Shown one piece after another: positions 9,181 to 18,246 of a stretch of 50,999 nucleotides of DNA. A program made the position numbers and the translations under genes. The DNA is taken from assembly GCF_024178385.1 (NCBI RefSeq), contig NZ_JAMZMM010000003.1:1-50999 (forward strand). The letters are read 5' to 3'. The notes below the pieces were generated by a model. It searched no databases and was not told the origin of the DNA. It saw only the letters and a list, made by a program, of their open reading frames with translations. The DNA is from Limnofasciculus baicalensis BBK-W-15. GTDB lineage: Bacteria > Cyanobacteriota > Cyanobacteriia > Cyanobacteriales > Coleofasciculaceae. How positions within the stretch are numbered: the first letter of the stretch is position 1; every line of letters begins with the position of its first letter.

Positions 9181-9498
9181 ATGACAACAACAAATTCTAC
9201 CCGCACAATGAGGAGAGGAAGGATCTTTCCAGAAATACAATGGTCTCCTGAAAAAATTGCTCAATGGAAAGCCGAACTTGAAGCAACTCATAAACGTTGT
9301 AAAGTGGTTTTCGATCGCCTTAAGCCTGAGTTGATTGAAACTCACTACAACTGGTATATTGCTGTCGATCCAGAAAGTGGAGATTATGTTATCGACCAGG
9401 ATATAGAAGTGGCTACACAGATAGCCCATCAGAAGCATCCAAATTCTAAGCTCCACGTTTTCCGGATTAATGATACTGGAGTGTGCGGCACGATATGA
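9181..9498 (+). CDS. Hypothetical protein, coupled to retropepsin-like gene
   Basis: A 105-aa protein: basic N-terminus with a WSPEKIAQWKAE helix, then a small alpha-beta domain with HYNWYIAVDPESGDYVIDQD, a helix and a final strand. The domain recalls the small DUF5678-like module found beside aspartyl-protease-like genes in cyanobacteria, but I cannot confirm the family. The ATG at 9,181 is preceded by AAGGA at suitable distance. The stop codon overlaps the next start (ATGA), so the two proteins are translationally coupled and probably work together. Confidence 0.65.
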   Translation: MTTTNSTRTMRRGRIFPEIQWSPEKIAQWKAELEATHKRCKVVFDRLKPELIETHYNWYIAVDPESGDYVIDQDIEVATQIAHQKHPNSKLHVFRINDTGVCGTI

Positions 9499-9863
9499 TT
9501 CAAGGTACATTTGGTGATGAGGATGAGTTATTTTTTGAAATTGATTTGCTTGCTGATAATGGTTTTGAACTACTAGTTGATGCCATGCTTGATACAGGTT
9601 TTTCAGGTTGGCTAGCCATTGATAAACAAGATTTAGAGGGATTTGATTGGACTTATCTACGTCAGCAAACTATGACAACAGCACGAGGAGATGTCGATTT
9701 TGAACTCTATATTGGTAAACTCCGTATAGATGGACAAGAATTCGATATTCCCGTTCATGCGGGTGATGGAGTACCGGAAATTTTAATTGGTCGTAAGTGG
9801 TTGAAAAATCGGCAGTTATTAGTAGATATGGAGTCAGGTGTTTTGACTCTGGGAAAAAGTTAA
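9495..9863 (+). CDS. Retropepsin-like aspartic protease
   Basis: A 122-aa protein with the single-domain aspartic protease signature LDTGFSG near residue 34, preceded by a hydrophobic strand, and a second-half GRKWLKNRQLLVD element that matches the closing part of clan AA folds. Such proteins work as homodimers, each subunit giving one catalytic Asp. The target is unknown. The GTG at 9,483 is also open, but the ATG at 9,495 overlaps the upstream stop and is the natural coupled start. It ends 6 bases before tlyA, forming a three-gene operon. Confidence 0.75.
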   Translation: MIQGTFGDEDELFFEIDLLADNGFELLVDAMLDTGFSGWLAIDKQDLEGFDWTYLRQQTMTTARGDVDFELYIGKLRIDGQEFDIPVHAGDGVPEILIGRKWLKNRQLLVDMESGVLTLGKS

Positions 9864-9869
9864 AATTAC

Positions 9870-10730
9870 ATGACTAAACAACGCCTCGATACTTTATTAG
9901 TAGAACTAGATTTATGTTCATCTCGACAACAAGCACAGCGACTAATTCGTGCTGGCGAAGTCATGGTGAAACAGCAAGTTATTGATAAACCAGGAACGGA
10001 AATCGATACAACTGCGGAAATTAAGATTAAAGAAAGATCCCCTTATGTATCTAGAGGCGGCGAAAAGCTAGTCAAAGCCCTAAAATTATTTGAAATTACT
10101 GTAGCGGGAAGGATTTGCTTAGATGGTGGTATTTCCACAGGTGGTTTTACCGATTGCTTGCTACAAGCTGGTGCGAAATTAGTTTATGGTGTTGATGTTG
10201 GCTATGGGCAAGTTGCTTGGAGTTTGCGAAACGATCCACGACTTATTTTGAAAGAACGGACTAATATTCGCTATCTTCAACCTAGCGATTTATATGGAAA
10301 TTCACCGCAGTTTGAAGAAGGAGATAGAGGGGAGACGATTGAGGCAAGTGGAACCTCGTTTTATCCAGATTTGGGGGTTGTGGATGTATCGTTTATTTCC
10401 CTTACTAAAATTATTGTACCATTGTGGAATCTATTGCAAGCACCTCGCGAGATACTGTTATTAGTAAAGCCACAATTTGAAGTAGGAAGAGAGCGGGTAG
10501 GGAAAAAAGGGGTAGTGAGAAATTCTAACGATCAAGCCGATGCGATTGCACAAGTTTTAACAGCAGCCCAAAATCAAGGCTGGCTTTACAAAGGTTTAAC
10601 TTACTCACCTATTACTGGTCCGGCTGGTAATATCGAATATCTGCTATGGATGGGAATGGATAGCCAAACTCCAACTCCCGACTTAGGCACGATTAAACAG
10701 ATTACTCAGTCTGCTGTTTCTAATTTTTGA
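9870..10730 (+). CDS. tlyA: TlyA family rRNA (cytidine-2'-O)-methyltransferase
   Basis: 286-aa protein with an N-terminal S4 RNA-binding domain (residues 1-65, RLDTLLVELDLCSSRQQAQR) and a C-terminal FtsJ-type Rossmann methyltransferase, with SAM-binding LDGGISTGGFTDCLLQAGA and a later KPQFEVGR motif holding a catalytic Lys. TlyA enzymes methylate ribose on 16S and 23S rRNA; older annotation calls them haemolysin A. Last gene of the three-gene run, and followed by a repeat tract and a hairpin that could terminate the transcript. I cannot tell whether it is the long (two-substrate) or short type. Confidence 0.9.
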   Translation: MTKQRLDTLLVELDLCSSRQQAQRLIRAGEVMVKQQVIDKPGTEIDTTAEIKIKERSPYVSRGGEKLVKALKLFEITVAGRICLDGGISTGGFTDCLLQAGAKLVYGVDVGYGQVAWSLRNDPRLILKERTNIRYLQPSDLYGNSPQFEEGDRGETIEASGTSFYPDLGVVDVSFISLTKIIVPLWNLLQAPREILLLVKPQFEVGRERVGKKGVVRNSNDQADAIAQVLTAAQNQGWLYKGLTYSPITGPAGNIEYLLWMGMDSQTPTPDLGTIKQITQSAVSNF

Positions 10731-10936
10731 ATGGGGAGTGGGGAGTGGGGAAGACAGTTTTGAGTTTTGAGTTTTGAGTTTTGAGTTTTGAGTTTTGAGT
10801 TTTGAGTTTTGAGTTTTAATTCAAAATTGAGAACTAAAAACTCATAACTTTTAGGGGGAGTGTGGAGTAGGGAGTGGGGAGTGGGAAGCAACAACCAACA
10901 ACCAACAACCAACAACCAATAACCAACAACCAACAA
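10731..10936. repeat. Composite heptamer repeat tract
   Basis: Starts with GGGGAGT-type units, then eight perfect copies of GTTTTGA (10,757-10,812) plus a degenerate one, a spacer, more GGGGAGT-type units, and finally CCAACAA units to 10,936. All have period 7. It fills the space between convergent tlyA and lipoprotein genes. Confidence 0.9.
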
Positions 10937-10937
10937 C

Positions 10938-11369
10938 CTAGAAACGATTTCCAGCTTTATTCTCAAAACAAACCCTTTCTAAAACAACGCCCTCGGTAGA
11001 ATCCGAGGGCGGTTTTTGTGATTCCATTTTAATTATCTCATCATGTAACGTTTCTCCCTGTAGCCCTAACTGCATCTTACGCTCGATTTGGTACGTTTCG
11101 CGATCGCAATCAAACTTACCATAAAACTGAATAGCATTCACTGTTGGCTTAGATTGGGTTGTGTAATCAACTCGTACCCAAACTGTAGCGGTTTTATCCT
11201 TTTTGGAGTACTTTCCAGTATCTATTGAAATGATATTTTTGTCCTTAGTTTCACCAACTGGTATCCATTCCCCGGATGCTTCCGGTGTTGAGGTAGTTTG
11301 CGCACAAGCTGAAAGAGTCAAGGCAAAGAATACCAAGAATCCATACAAAGCTTTTCTGGTTGCAGTCAT
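10938..11369 (-). CDS. Lipoprotein resembling surface-adhesin E family
   Basis: 143-aa secreted lipoprotein: residues 5-21 are hydrophobic and lead to the lipobox LSAC with C22 as the lipidation site, followed by a short Thr/Ser linker. The mature domain has WIPVGETKDKNIISID, the VWVRVDYT strand and a KFDCDRETY motif, with a second Cys near the C-terminus that could form a disulphide. This pattern fits the surface-adhesin-E-like domain, found in many cyanobacterial exported proteins of unknown role. ATG at 11,369. A strong hairpin lies inside the last 30 codons (see terminator). Confidence 0.65.
   Translation of the reverse strand: MTATRKALYGFLVFFALTLSACAQTTSTPEASGEWIPVGETKDKNIISIDTGKYSKKDKTATVWVRVDYTTQSKPTVNAIQFYGKFDCDRETYQIERKMQLGLQGETLHDEIIKMESQKPPSDSTEGVVLERVCFENKAGNRF
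10988..11017 (+). terminator. Intrinsic-terminator-like hairpin for the tlyA transcript
   Basis: Stem CGCCCTCGG (10,988-10,996), loop TAGAAT, stem CCGAGGGCG (11,003-11,011), then GTTTTT. A perfect nine-pair GC-rich stem with a T-run has the form of an intrinsic terminator for rightward transcription. It lies within the coding part of the convergent lipoprotein gene. A shorter T-rich run also follows on the other strand. Confidence 0.55.
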
Positions 11370-11555
11370 AGCTATTTTTTTTTTACACCTAAACTTATTT
11401 TGACCTTTATTTATTTTTCGTCAAGTAACTTTACACAATCTTTAAACTCTGATGGTAATTTAAAGATTTGATGAAGAACGCTAAAATTTGAAGTTTTTTT
11501 GTCAAGAAACGAGCCAGCCAAAATCAAGTAAATTACCCATCTCTTCCTTCCTGTC

Positions 11556-13007
11556 TTAGTATCTTGGTGGTTGATTAAATACTTGCTCTCCCAACTCCTG
11601 CCGCAAGCGATAAAGAATAGTATCTGGTTCCACACTATTAAGAATTTCTTGAATCACAGTACTCGCACCAAGGGGACCCCAAGTACAACCTTGTTCTAAA
11701 TAAATCTGCGCCGCATTACCAACAGCATAAGCACCATAACCAGCAATTGAAGCTTGAGTAACAGCAGCCCCAGCATAAGCAGTTAAACCTGCTGGAGTAT
11801 CAACCGTAGTGGCAATAGCAGAAGCACTTTTGCCCAATCCTAAAATAGCACTACTACCAAGTTCACCTAATAATAATCCACCAGAACTAATGACTATTTT
11901 ACGCCAAAGTTTCCCTGCTTCATAACTCGTCATTGGTAAACCATATAGTCTAGATAGGGAACGAATCAGTACCAAATCGGCAATAGTACCGCCAAAAACA
12001 TCTAATAACCCAATCGGATTGAGGGCAACTCCCAGCGCCTTATACTTAGCAAAACGCCAGATTAAATTTTCCGCTTCTTTTTTCCGGATTTCCTGTGTTT
12101 TTTGGGCAATAGTAGCTTGAGCATTTCGGGATTGAAATAGGGCGTTTAGAGATAGTAAAGATCGCCCTTCTCGGTTGAGAACAGTTAAAATTTTATCCTT
12201 TAACTCATCCACTTGTGGCAGCGGAGTTTCCCATTGATATGTTACCTTACCATTAGGCCATTCAACCCGCACTTGTAGGGGAGCAGGTTCTGCTGCTACC
12301 ATAACTATTTCATTCTGCGATAATAACTTTTGCAAACGGCGATCGCGAGGACTACCTGTTCCCAACTCTTGTAATTGTTGGTAAATCGCTGCTCGGTCTT
12401 TTTCTGGATAAAGATCTATTTTATTAAACACTAAAATCAGCGGTTTTTGAGCTTGTCGCAATTCGCAAAGCGCCTTATATTCCGTGCGAGTAATATCCCC
12501 CGCCACCACAAATAGAATTAAATCTGCTTGCCCAGCGACTTCTTTTGCCATTTGTGCCCTAGCTTCCCCCTGAATTTCATCTAATCCAGGAGTATCGATT
12601 AACTCAACCTGTACTTTCCCCTCACTAATAGGTGTCCATCGCACCGATTTTGGCCATTGAGTCACTCCATGTAAAGGACCAGTTTGCAGGATTTTTTGTC
12701 CCAGCAAAGCATTAACAACTGATGATTTACCACGACTCACCAAACCAAAAGTAGCAATACGAATTACACTTTGCTCTAACTTATCCAGGCTAAACTGCAA
12801 AACTTCCAATTCATTGCGGAGCGCTGCTTGCAATTCCACATCCGGAAAGGGTTCCCTAGGGCGACGCAAATTAGTATACCAAGACAGCGCTTGCCGCAAA
12901 CTAGCACGAGTGCGGTTAAAATCCGTTTCCTGCTGCTGATTGCGGGTAAGTTTGGTTGGGCGGGAGGAAGATTGAGTCAAGGATAGATTCACAAAGGACA
13001 ACGACAT
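11556..13007 (-). CDS. Membrane-associated GTPase with DUF697-type C-terminus
   Basis: P-loop GTPase of 483 aa. G1 is GLVSRGKS (88-95), G3 is DTPG (138-141) and G4 is NKID (195-198); the domain resembles the Era/dynamin-like group of cyanobacterial YcjF-type proteins. From about residue 300 there is a helix, a hydrophobic hairpin and Ala/Gly-rich membrane segments typical of DUF697. Possible work in membrane or envelope dynamics is inference only. A TTG at 13,046 extends the frame by 13 codons, but the ATG at 13,007 is better. The 186 bases downstream hold nothing clear. Confidence 0.8.
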   Translation of the reverse strand: MSLSFVNLSLTQSSSRPTKLTRNQQQETDFNRTRASLRQALSWYTNLRRPREPFPDVELQAALRNELEVLQFSLDKLEQSVIRIATFGLVSRGKSSVVNALLGQKILQTGPLHGVTQWPKSVRWTPISEGKVQVELIDTPGLDEIQGEARAQMAKEVAGQADLILFVVAGDITRTEYKALCELRQAQKPLILVFNKIDLYPEKDRAAIYQQLQELGTGSPRDRRLQKLLSQNEIVMVAAEPAPLQVRVEWPNGKVTYQWETPLPQVDELKDKILTVLNREGRSLLSLNALFQSRNAQATIAQKTQEIRKKEAENLIWRFAKYKALGVALNPIGLLDVFGGTIADLVLIRSLSRLYGLPMTSYEAGKLWRKIVISSGGLLLGELGSSAILGLGKSASAIATTVDTPAGLTAYAGAAVTQASIAGYGAYAVGNAAQIYLEQGCTWGPLGASTVIQEILNSVEPDTILYRLRQELGEQVFNQPPRY

Positions 13008-13129
13008 CTCTATTTTGCGCCAATCTGCCCAGAATTGCGATGGCAAGATGAAGGCTAAAGGATGAAGCCTTCATACTTCCCCATTCCGCCTCGACGGCTC
13101 GACGGCTCGACTGAGCGCTCGCCGAAGTC

Positions 13130-13441
13130 CTACTCACCATTCCCTACTCTACTAATCAATTCCTGCTCAGGTATCCGGTGACCATTTTCCGGGGTTCGAT
13201 CTGAATTATCGTACCTAACGCCAACAGGTTTCCAGTTTTCTCGGATATACTCTAAATCTTCTGCCGAGGTGACATAGTTTTCAGCGTAGCCACAAGTAAC
13301 GCAAACATAAGTATCCAGGGAAGCATAACGGGCAACTGAGCTACCCACCGTTAGGGTGATTGTATTCAGGGCGGGAAATTTGCGATTCCGATTGGATCTA
13401 ACTTCATGGGAACCGCAGGCGCGACACTGACCATTTTTCAT
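13130..13441 (-). CDS. Zinc-ribbon hypothetical protein
   Basis: 103-aa protein with CRACG at residues 6-10 and CVTCG near residue 47, a paired CxxC arrangement that should bind one zinc. Between them are two strands (NTITLTVG, SSVARYASLDTYVC). The C-terminal third is polar and probably disordered. Seems a conserved cyanobacterial protein; no function can be given. ATG at 13,441. It lies upstream of the GTPase gene on the same strand, separated by a 120-base stretch with short palindromes (ATGAAGCCTTCAT-type near 13,060 and GACGGCTCGACGGCTCGA near 13,091). Confidence 0.65.
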   Translation of the reverse strand: MKNGQCRACGSHEVRSNRNRKFPALNTITLTVGSSVARYASLDTYVCVTCGYAENYVTSAEDLEYIRENWKPVGVRYDNSDRTPENGHRIPEQELISRVGNGE

Positions 13442-13572
13442 TTTGGTAACGCTAAAATTTTGCTTTTATTCTTTTTTCACCCTGAAGACGGTTGCATCCG
13501 GACAAAAGTTGCCGTCTACTCTAAGGATAAACGGTAAAGTGGAAAGGGTAAAGAGTAAAAGCAACAACTCTC

Positions 13573-14325
13573 ATGTCTCAAGCCGCAGAAATTGCCGTTG
13601 AATTTCGGGATGTCAGTTTCCAGATTAATCGCCGTACCCTCTTATCTCAATTGAATCTTACCATCTTTCCAGGAGAAGCGATCGTCTTATTAGGACGTAG
13701 TGGTAGTGGCAAAACCACTACTTTGAAATTAATTAATCATCTCCTTATACCCACAGGAGGGCAAGTTTTAGTTAACTCACGCCCTACTACTGACTGGGAT
13801 GCCATTCAACTAAGGCGGCGCATCGGCTACGTTATACAGGAAATTGGCTTATTTCCCCACTTTAGCGTGGGAGAAAATATTGGACTTGTACCTTCACTAG
13901 AAAAGTGGACGGAACAGAAAATTCAAGCGCGAGTCTATGAAATGTTAAACTTAGTTGGTTTAGATCCAGAAATCTTTGCTCAACGCTATCCCGATCAACT
14001 ATCTGGTGGTCAACGTCAACGAGTGGGTGTGGCTAGGGCTTTAGCTGCAGATCCCCCCATATTATTGATGGATGAACCTTTTGGCGCACTTGATCCTATC
14101 ACTCGCCTGGAATTGCAAGAGCAGTTTCGCTATTTGCAAAGGCAATTGGGAAAGACTGTTATTTTTGTCACTCACGATATACAGGAGGCTTTCTTCTTGG
14201 GGACTCGAATTGGGTTAATGTATGAAGGTACTTTAGTTGCGCTAGGAACCAAAGCTGAATTTCTCGAATCTCAACATCCAGAGGCACAAGCTTTTATTGC
14301 TTGTTTGCATAGTGGAGAAAATTAG
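13573..14325 (+). CDS. Compatible-solute ABC transporter ATPase (OpuCA/OsmV-like)
   Basis: 250-aa ABC ATPase: Walker A GRSGSGKT (41-48), signature LSGGQ (143-147), Walker B ILLMDEP (about 163-169) and the switch His in VTHDIQEAF. Sequence style and partner gene fit the quaternary-amine (glycine betaine, choline, carnitine) uptake type, shorter than OpuAA because it lacks the C-terminal CBS pair that would sense ionic strength. ATG at 13,573. It lies 63 bases before the fused permease/binding protein and forms an operon with it. Solute identity is inference. Confidence 0.85.
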   Translation: MSQAAEIAVEFRDVSFQINRRTLLSQLNLTIFPGEAIVLLGRSGSGKTTTLKLINHLLIPTGGQVLVNSRPTTDWDAIQLRRRIGYVIQEIGLFPHFSVGENIGLVPSLEKWTEQKIQARVYEMLNLVGLDPEIFAQRYPDQLSGGQRQRVGVARALAADPPILLMDEPFGALDPITRLELQEQFRYLQRQLGKTVIFVTHDIQEAFFLGTRIGLMYEGTLVALGTKAEFLESQHPEAQAFIACLHSGEN

Positions 14326-14388
14326 TGAGAAACCTAACCCGGGAGGGGTAAAATTAATTATTGAGATAGACATTTTTATTGGCAATTT

Positions 14389-15927
14389 ATGTTTTTCAAT
14401 CAATATGCTTCAGAAATCATCCTCCACACGGTCGAACATTTAGTATTAGTTGCTATCGCGATGACTGTGGCTATCTCCATTGGAATACCTTTAGGTATTC
14501 TCATCACTCGCAAACCGAAATTTGCCTCACCAATTCTTGGTTTAGCTAACGCCATTCAAACTATTCCCAGTTTAGCTATTTTTGGTTTCCTTATTTCTGT
14601 ACCATTTTTAGGAGGAATTGGCAAAGTTCCTGCCATTGTTGCCTTAACTCTCTACGCTTTACTTCCCCTGATTCGCAATACTTATATCGGGATTAATAGC
14701 GTCGATCCTGCGATTCGAGAAGCGGGCAGGGGGATGGGAATGACAGACTGGCAATTACTCTTTCAGGTAGAAATTCCCCTGGCTTTAGGTGTGATTTTAG
14801 CGGGAGTTAGAGTGGCAACAGTTATTTCTGTTGGGATTGCCACTATTGCTGCGGCGATTGGTGGTGGTGGATTGGGAGTTTTTATTTTTCGGGGGATTTC
14901 TACAGTTAATAATCAGCTAATTCTCGCTGGAGCAATCCCAGCTACTTTCATTGCATTAGGGGCAGATTTCGCATTGGGATCGTTAGAAAAGCAACTAACG
15001 CAACAAAGGAAACAAAACCGCAAGGGAAATATAAATCCTAAAATAGTTATTTCTTTTACTGTCATAATATTACTGGCTGTAGGATTAATTACTTTTGCCT
15101 ATCGACAAACAACGCCAACGATTGTGATTGGATCAAAAAACTTTACTGAACAAGTAATTTTAGGAGAATTACTAGCTCAAGAAATTGAATCACATACTAA
15201 CTTAAAAGTGGATCGTAGTTTAAATTTAGCAGGAACGTTTATCTGTCATGAAGCTGTCAAAGCAGGACAAATTGCTGGCTATGTAGAATATACGGGAACG
15301 GCGTTTACTGCTGTATTGAAAGAAAAACCGATTAGCAATCCTCAACTTGTCTATGAAAAAGTTAAAGAAGAATACAATCGTAAATTTCAATTAGAAGTCA
15401 TGCAGCCTTTAGGATTTAACAATACCTTCGCGATGATTATCCGGGGTGAAGATGCTAAACGCTTGCAAATCAAGACTCTTTCAGAAGCTGCGAAGTATAC
15501 TCCTCAAATGGTAGCAGGATTTGGGTATGAATTTCTTGAACGAGAAGATGGCTATCCAGGGTTAGCTAAAACTTATGGCTTAAAGTTTGCCAAGCCGCCG
15601 CAACAAATGGAGTTAGGATTAATGTATAAGGCTTTAACGGAAAAGAAAGTAGATTTGATTGCCGCCAATTCTACCGATGGCTTGATTCCGGTTTTGAACT
15701 TAGTTATTTTAGAAGATGATAAGCAATATTTTCCTCCATATCAAGCTGTGCCTGTATTCAATCAGGCAACCCTGGAAAAGTATCCAGAGTTACGCGGAGT
15801 TATCGAGAGATTGGCGGGAGTGATTTCAACGGTGGAAATGCAAAATATGAATTATCAAGTGGATAATCAATCTCGCCCTGTTGAGTCAGTTGTGCAGGAG
15901 TTTATTAAGTCTAAGTCTAAGCTGTGA
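14389..15927 (+). CDS. Fused permease and substrate-binding protein of compatible-solute importer
   Basis: 512-aa two-domain protein. Residues 1-205 are a binding-protein-dependent permease with about five or six helices and the EAGRGMGMTDWQLLFQVEIP coupling loop. After one more membrane helix (about 224-240), residues 245-510 form an OpuAC/ProX-type binding domain (IGSKNFTEQVILGELLAQ). The binding domain is thus tethered to the permease outside the membrane. Fusions of this type are known among OpuC/OpuB-like systems. With the ATPase upstream it makes a complete importer, probably for osmoprotectants. Start ATG at 14,389; no strong ribosome site. Confidence 0.88.
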   Translation: MFFNQYASEIILHTVEHLVLVAIAMTVAISIGIPLGILITRKPKFASPILGLANAIQTIPSLAIFGFLISVPFLGGIGKVPAIVALTLYALLPLIRNTYIGINSVDPAIREAGRGMGMTDWQLLFQVEIPLALGVILAGVRVATVISVGIATIAAAIGGGGLGVFIFRGISTVNNQLILAGAIPATFIALGADFALGSLEKQLTQQRKQNRKGNINPKIVISFTVIILLAVGLITFAYRQTTPTIVIGSKNFTEQVILGELLAQEIESHTNLKVDRSLNLAGTFICHEAVKAGQIAGYVEYTGTAFTAVLKEKPISNPQLVYEKVKEEYNRKFQLEVMQPLGFNNTFAMIIRGEDAKRLQIKTLSEAAKYTPQMVAGFGYEFLEREDGYPGLAKTYGLKFAKPPQQMELGLMYKALTEKKVDLIAANSTDGLIPVLNLVILEDDKQYFPPYQAVPVFNQATLEKYPELRGVIERLAGVISTVEMQNMNYQVDNQSRPVESVVQEFIKSKSKL

Positions 15928-15965
15928 AATAACTAAAGTTGCTAGTTATAACCTACAGGAGGGAT

Positions 15966-15992
15966 GGTGCGTTAGCATTAGCGTAACGCACC
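15966..15992. repeat. GGTGCGTTA/TAACGCACC palindrome
   Basis: Nine-base perfect arms around a nine-base loop. One of four members in the window (also 19,578, 22,033 and 35,843). Located between convergent genes. Confidence 0.85.
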
Positions 15993-16044
15993 CGACAAAC
16001 AGGGTTTTTGCTTAAGTAATGATCCACAAATAACCAATAATAAT

Positions 16045-17067
16045 TTATTCCTCCTGTTGCTCTAATTCATCTAACCACTTGACTAAATCTGTTACTTCCG
16101 AAAAATCTAATAAGGCTTCTCCTAATGATTCTACTTGCTCAATTGATAGCCGCTGAACTCGGTTAATTAGTGATAGTTCAACTTCTCCTAACCTTCGGTT
16201 TAACAGGCGTATAATTAAAGATACTTGGGCTTGTCTGGGATCTTTCCGTCTCAACCAAGTGACTAAATCCTCAACGTTAAAAAAGTCTAGCAGCGCTTCA
16301 GCTAACTCTTCTAAGAGGAAAGTAGATAATCCTCGAATTTGTTCTTGCAGTATGGGGTTAATTGTACCCAAGCGTCGGTTTAGCTGGCGCAAAATTACAA
16401 TTGCTTCTCCTTGTTGTTGCCCTCGCTGTACTCCTTGTTGTAAAATATCTTGATAAATTACAGATCCTTGCATGATTTCCTCCCGAAATAGTTGACGAAT
16501 AAGATTTTTTTCAAACCGCAATCCAGCGAAAATCTGAGTGCAACTGGCTATTGTTTGCTGTTGTTCCCTATCGGAAATTGTAGCAATTTGTTCTGCCACT
16601 TGTGTGAGTAAGGTTTCGGGAGAGTCGGTTTGGGTTAAGGTGGCTAGGGGTAATAATCCAGGATTGGCGAGAAATAGGGCTGGGTTTTGTTCCCACAAGC
16701 GGATAACTCGATAGTGGTGCGATGTGTTTCTGTCTCGATATTCTTGGGTGAAAACTACCTCTGAGGTTGTTTGTTGCAAAAAGATGACTACTTGTTCCAC
16801 CTCACAACGGTATTGCCGTTTTAATCTGACTGAGTAATCGAGCATTCGCAGTGGCATGGGTGGGTCAGAATAGGGAAGGGTTTGGAATTCTAGGTGTAAT
16901 ATTTGGTTGGCTGTTCGTAGAAAGGTGATGGCATCTGCACGAATTGGTTCGTTTGTCAATTCGGTTTTGAGGATTTCAATATTGGATGATTGAATTCCTA
17001 GTAACCAATTGGCAAATGCGGTGGGGTATTTTTCGGCTAGGTATTTGCATGTGTTATCGTAACTCAA
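16045..17067 (-). CDS. Rpn family PD-(D/E)XK nuclease with two DUF4351 repeats
   Basis: 340-aa protein. The N-terminal part is a recombination-promoting-nuclease-like PD-(D/E)XK domain with D45 and the strand motif LEFQT (the expected E-x-Q/K). The C-terminus has two tandem copies of the DUF4351 helical unit, each with LNRRLG, an ALLDF turn and a (D/E)DLVxWL end (about 222-275 and 280-335). The copies are clear duplicates at protein level. Rpn proteins are DNA endonucleases linked to recombination and mobile elements. ATG at 17,067. Monocistronic. Confidence 0.82.
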   Translation of the reverse strand: MSYDNTCKYLAEKYPTAFANWLLGIQSSNIEILKTELTNEPIRADAITFLRTANQILHLEFQTLPYSDPPMPLRMLDYSVRLKRQYRCEVEQVVIFLQQTTSEVVFTQEYRDRNTSHHYRVIRLWEQNPALFLANPGLLPLATLTQTDSPETLLTQVAEQIATISDREQQQTIASCTQIFAGLRFEKNLIRQLFREEIMQGSVIYQDILQQGVQRGQQQGEAIVILRQLNRRLGTINPILQEQIRGLSTFLLEELAEALLDFFNVEDLVTWLRRKDPRQAQVSLIIRLLNRRLGEVELSLINRVQRLSIEQVESLGEALLDFSEVTDLVKWLDELEQQEE

Positions 17068-17260
17068 GGTTTAGTTTTGCTATTGGTGTTTGGACAGTTG
17101 GGAATTTAGCGCAAACGGCTGAAGATAATAACGCTATCAGAGTCAATGCCAATTTTACTACTAACAAAGGTGAAGTTATCCTTATCGGAGATAGAGATAG
17201 TAATCGAGACGGTAGTGTCAGCGTCGGGCTGATTCCTCTTTATTATCCTTGCTATGTCTA

Positions 17261-18091
17261 CTACTTCATGACTATCTTCTCCAAAGAAGCGACAGGGAAC
17301 ATAATTCCCGGCTTCTTTGTAGGAGGATTCAGGGTTTTGAATACCCGATCCCAAAATCCTTGAATGCCATAGTTTCCCTTAAAACAAGTATGATGAAGAT
17401 CGTGAAAATCTGAGGGAATGAAAAATATTGATAAGGAACTATGACCTTCTAGATTGTAAGCATTGCCTATAATCGTCCAGGCACATAGTTGGGTGATATC
17501 ATAACCAAATATAAAGATAGGCAAACACTCGGCAATGGTAACAATAATATATTCAGCTAAGGTTTTATGTCCAGCCACAAAACTTGATGTGTCAGGAAAC
17601 TCATGATGTTTAAGATGTATTTTCTGGAAGGACTTTCTGTGAAATAGCCAATGGGTGACGTAAAAACAGAAATCAAAAACAACTATCCTCATCAAAAACC
17701 ATCCAAGATTCAGGAGCAAGCTATATCCTCTATCTACCTCTGGCGCTAGATAGAGGATAATTAAGGCTGCTATGAAACTTCTGATTTCCCCAATAATAAT
17801 GCCTTTGGCAGTAAAGGAATGAAATGTTTGTTTTTTGACCTGCTTAACTCTGACATTTAGTTTCTCTCTCAGGGTATCATTCTTTTTAATTACATTTTCG
17901 ATGAAAATGCCCATGGTATAAAATGAGATAGAACCAATAAGCGAGTACAAAAGCACCTGAGTGATAAAATTGAGTTCTATATTTATATAGTGCAACAGCC
18001 AATAAAATAGTTGCTGAAAGATTGTGCAGGTAATAGCTATTTTTAAATAAAATTCAAACTCAAAACAGATATCAAAGAATTTTTTCATCAT
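17261..18091 (-). CDS. Sterol desaturase / fatty acid hydroxylase family protein
   Basis: 276-aa integral membrane di-iron enzyme. Histidine clusters of the family are present: HWLFH, then HLKHH, then HDLHH near the C-terminus, separated by hydrophobic helices. Four or more membrane segments. It should hydroxylate or desaturate a lipid or carotenoid-like substrate with O2; the actual substrate is unknown. The frame is open from 18,118, but GAGGA sits at correct distance only before the ATG at 18,091 (tandem ATGATG), so this start is preferred. Base composition is a little more AT-rich than its neighbours, which may point to transfer. Confidence 0.8.
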   Translation of the reverse strand: MMKKFFDICFEFEFYLKIAITCTIFQQLFYWLLHYINIELNFITQVLLYSLIGSISFYTMGIFIENVIKKNDTLREKLNVRVKQVKKQTFHSFTAKGIIIGEIRSFIAALIILYLAPEVDRGYSLLLNLGWFLMRIVVFDFCFYVTHWLFHRKSFQKIHLKHHEFPDTSSFVAGHKTLAEYIIVTIAECLPIFIFGYDITQLCAWTIIGNAYNLEGHSSLSIFFIPSDFHDLHHTCFKGNYGIQGFWDRVFKTLNPPTKKPGIMFPVASLEKIVMK

Positions 18092-18246
18092 TGTATCCTC
18101 AATGTATTTATTAACCATTTAGATAAAACCACCCTGTTTCTCACTTTTTAGATCATGTCCGGTAGCATCGGTTCTATGCTCGCAACTGATGGGTTATTTC
18201 TGCCCACCTGCACTAGTGCTTCTAAACTACAGCACTTCCCGCTCTA

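Noticed and set aside
10757-10936. Heptamer arrays considered as a CRISPR
   Set aside because: Units are 7 bases without unique spacers; there are no cas genes.
11411-11635. Minus-strand 74-codon frame at the end of the GTPase gene
   Set aside because: Overlaps the GTPase coding end in another frame and has no ribosome site or motif.
16986-17363. Plus-strand frame with AQTAEDNNAIRVNANF and DRDSNRDGS (EF-hand-like)
   Set aside because: It overlaps both neighbouring minus-strand genes and only about 60 residues in the middle look protein-like. Possibly a relic, but not supported.
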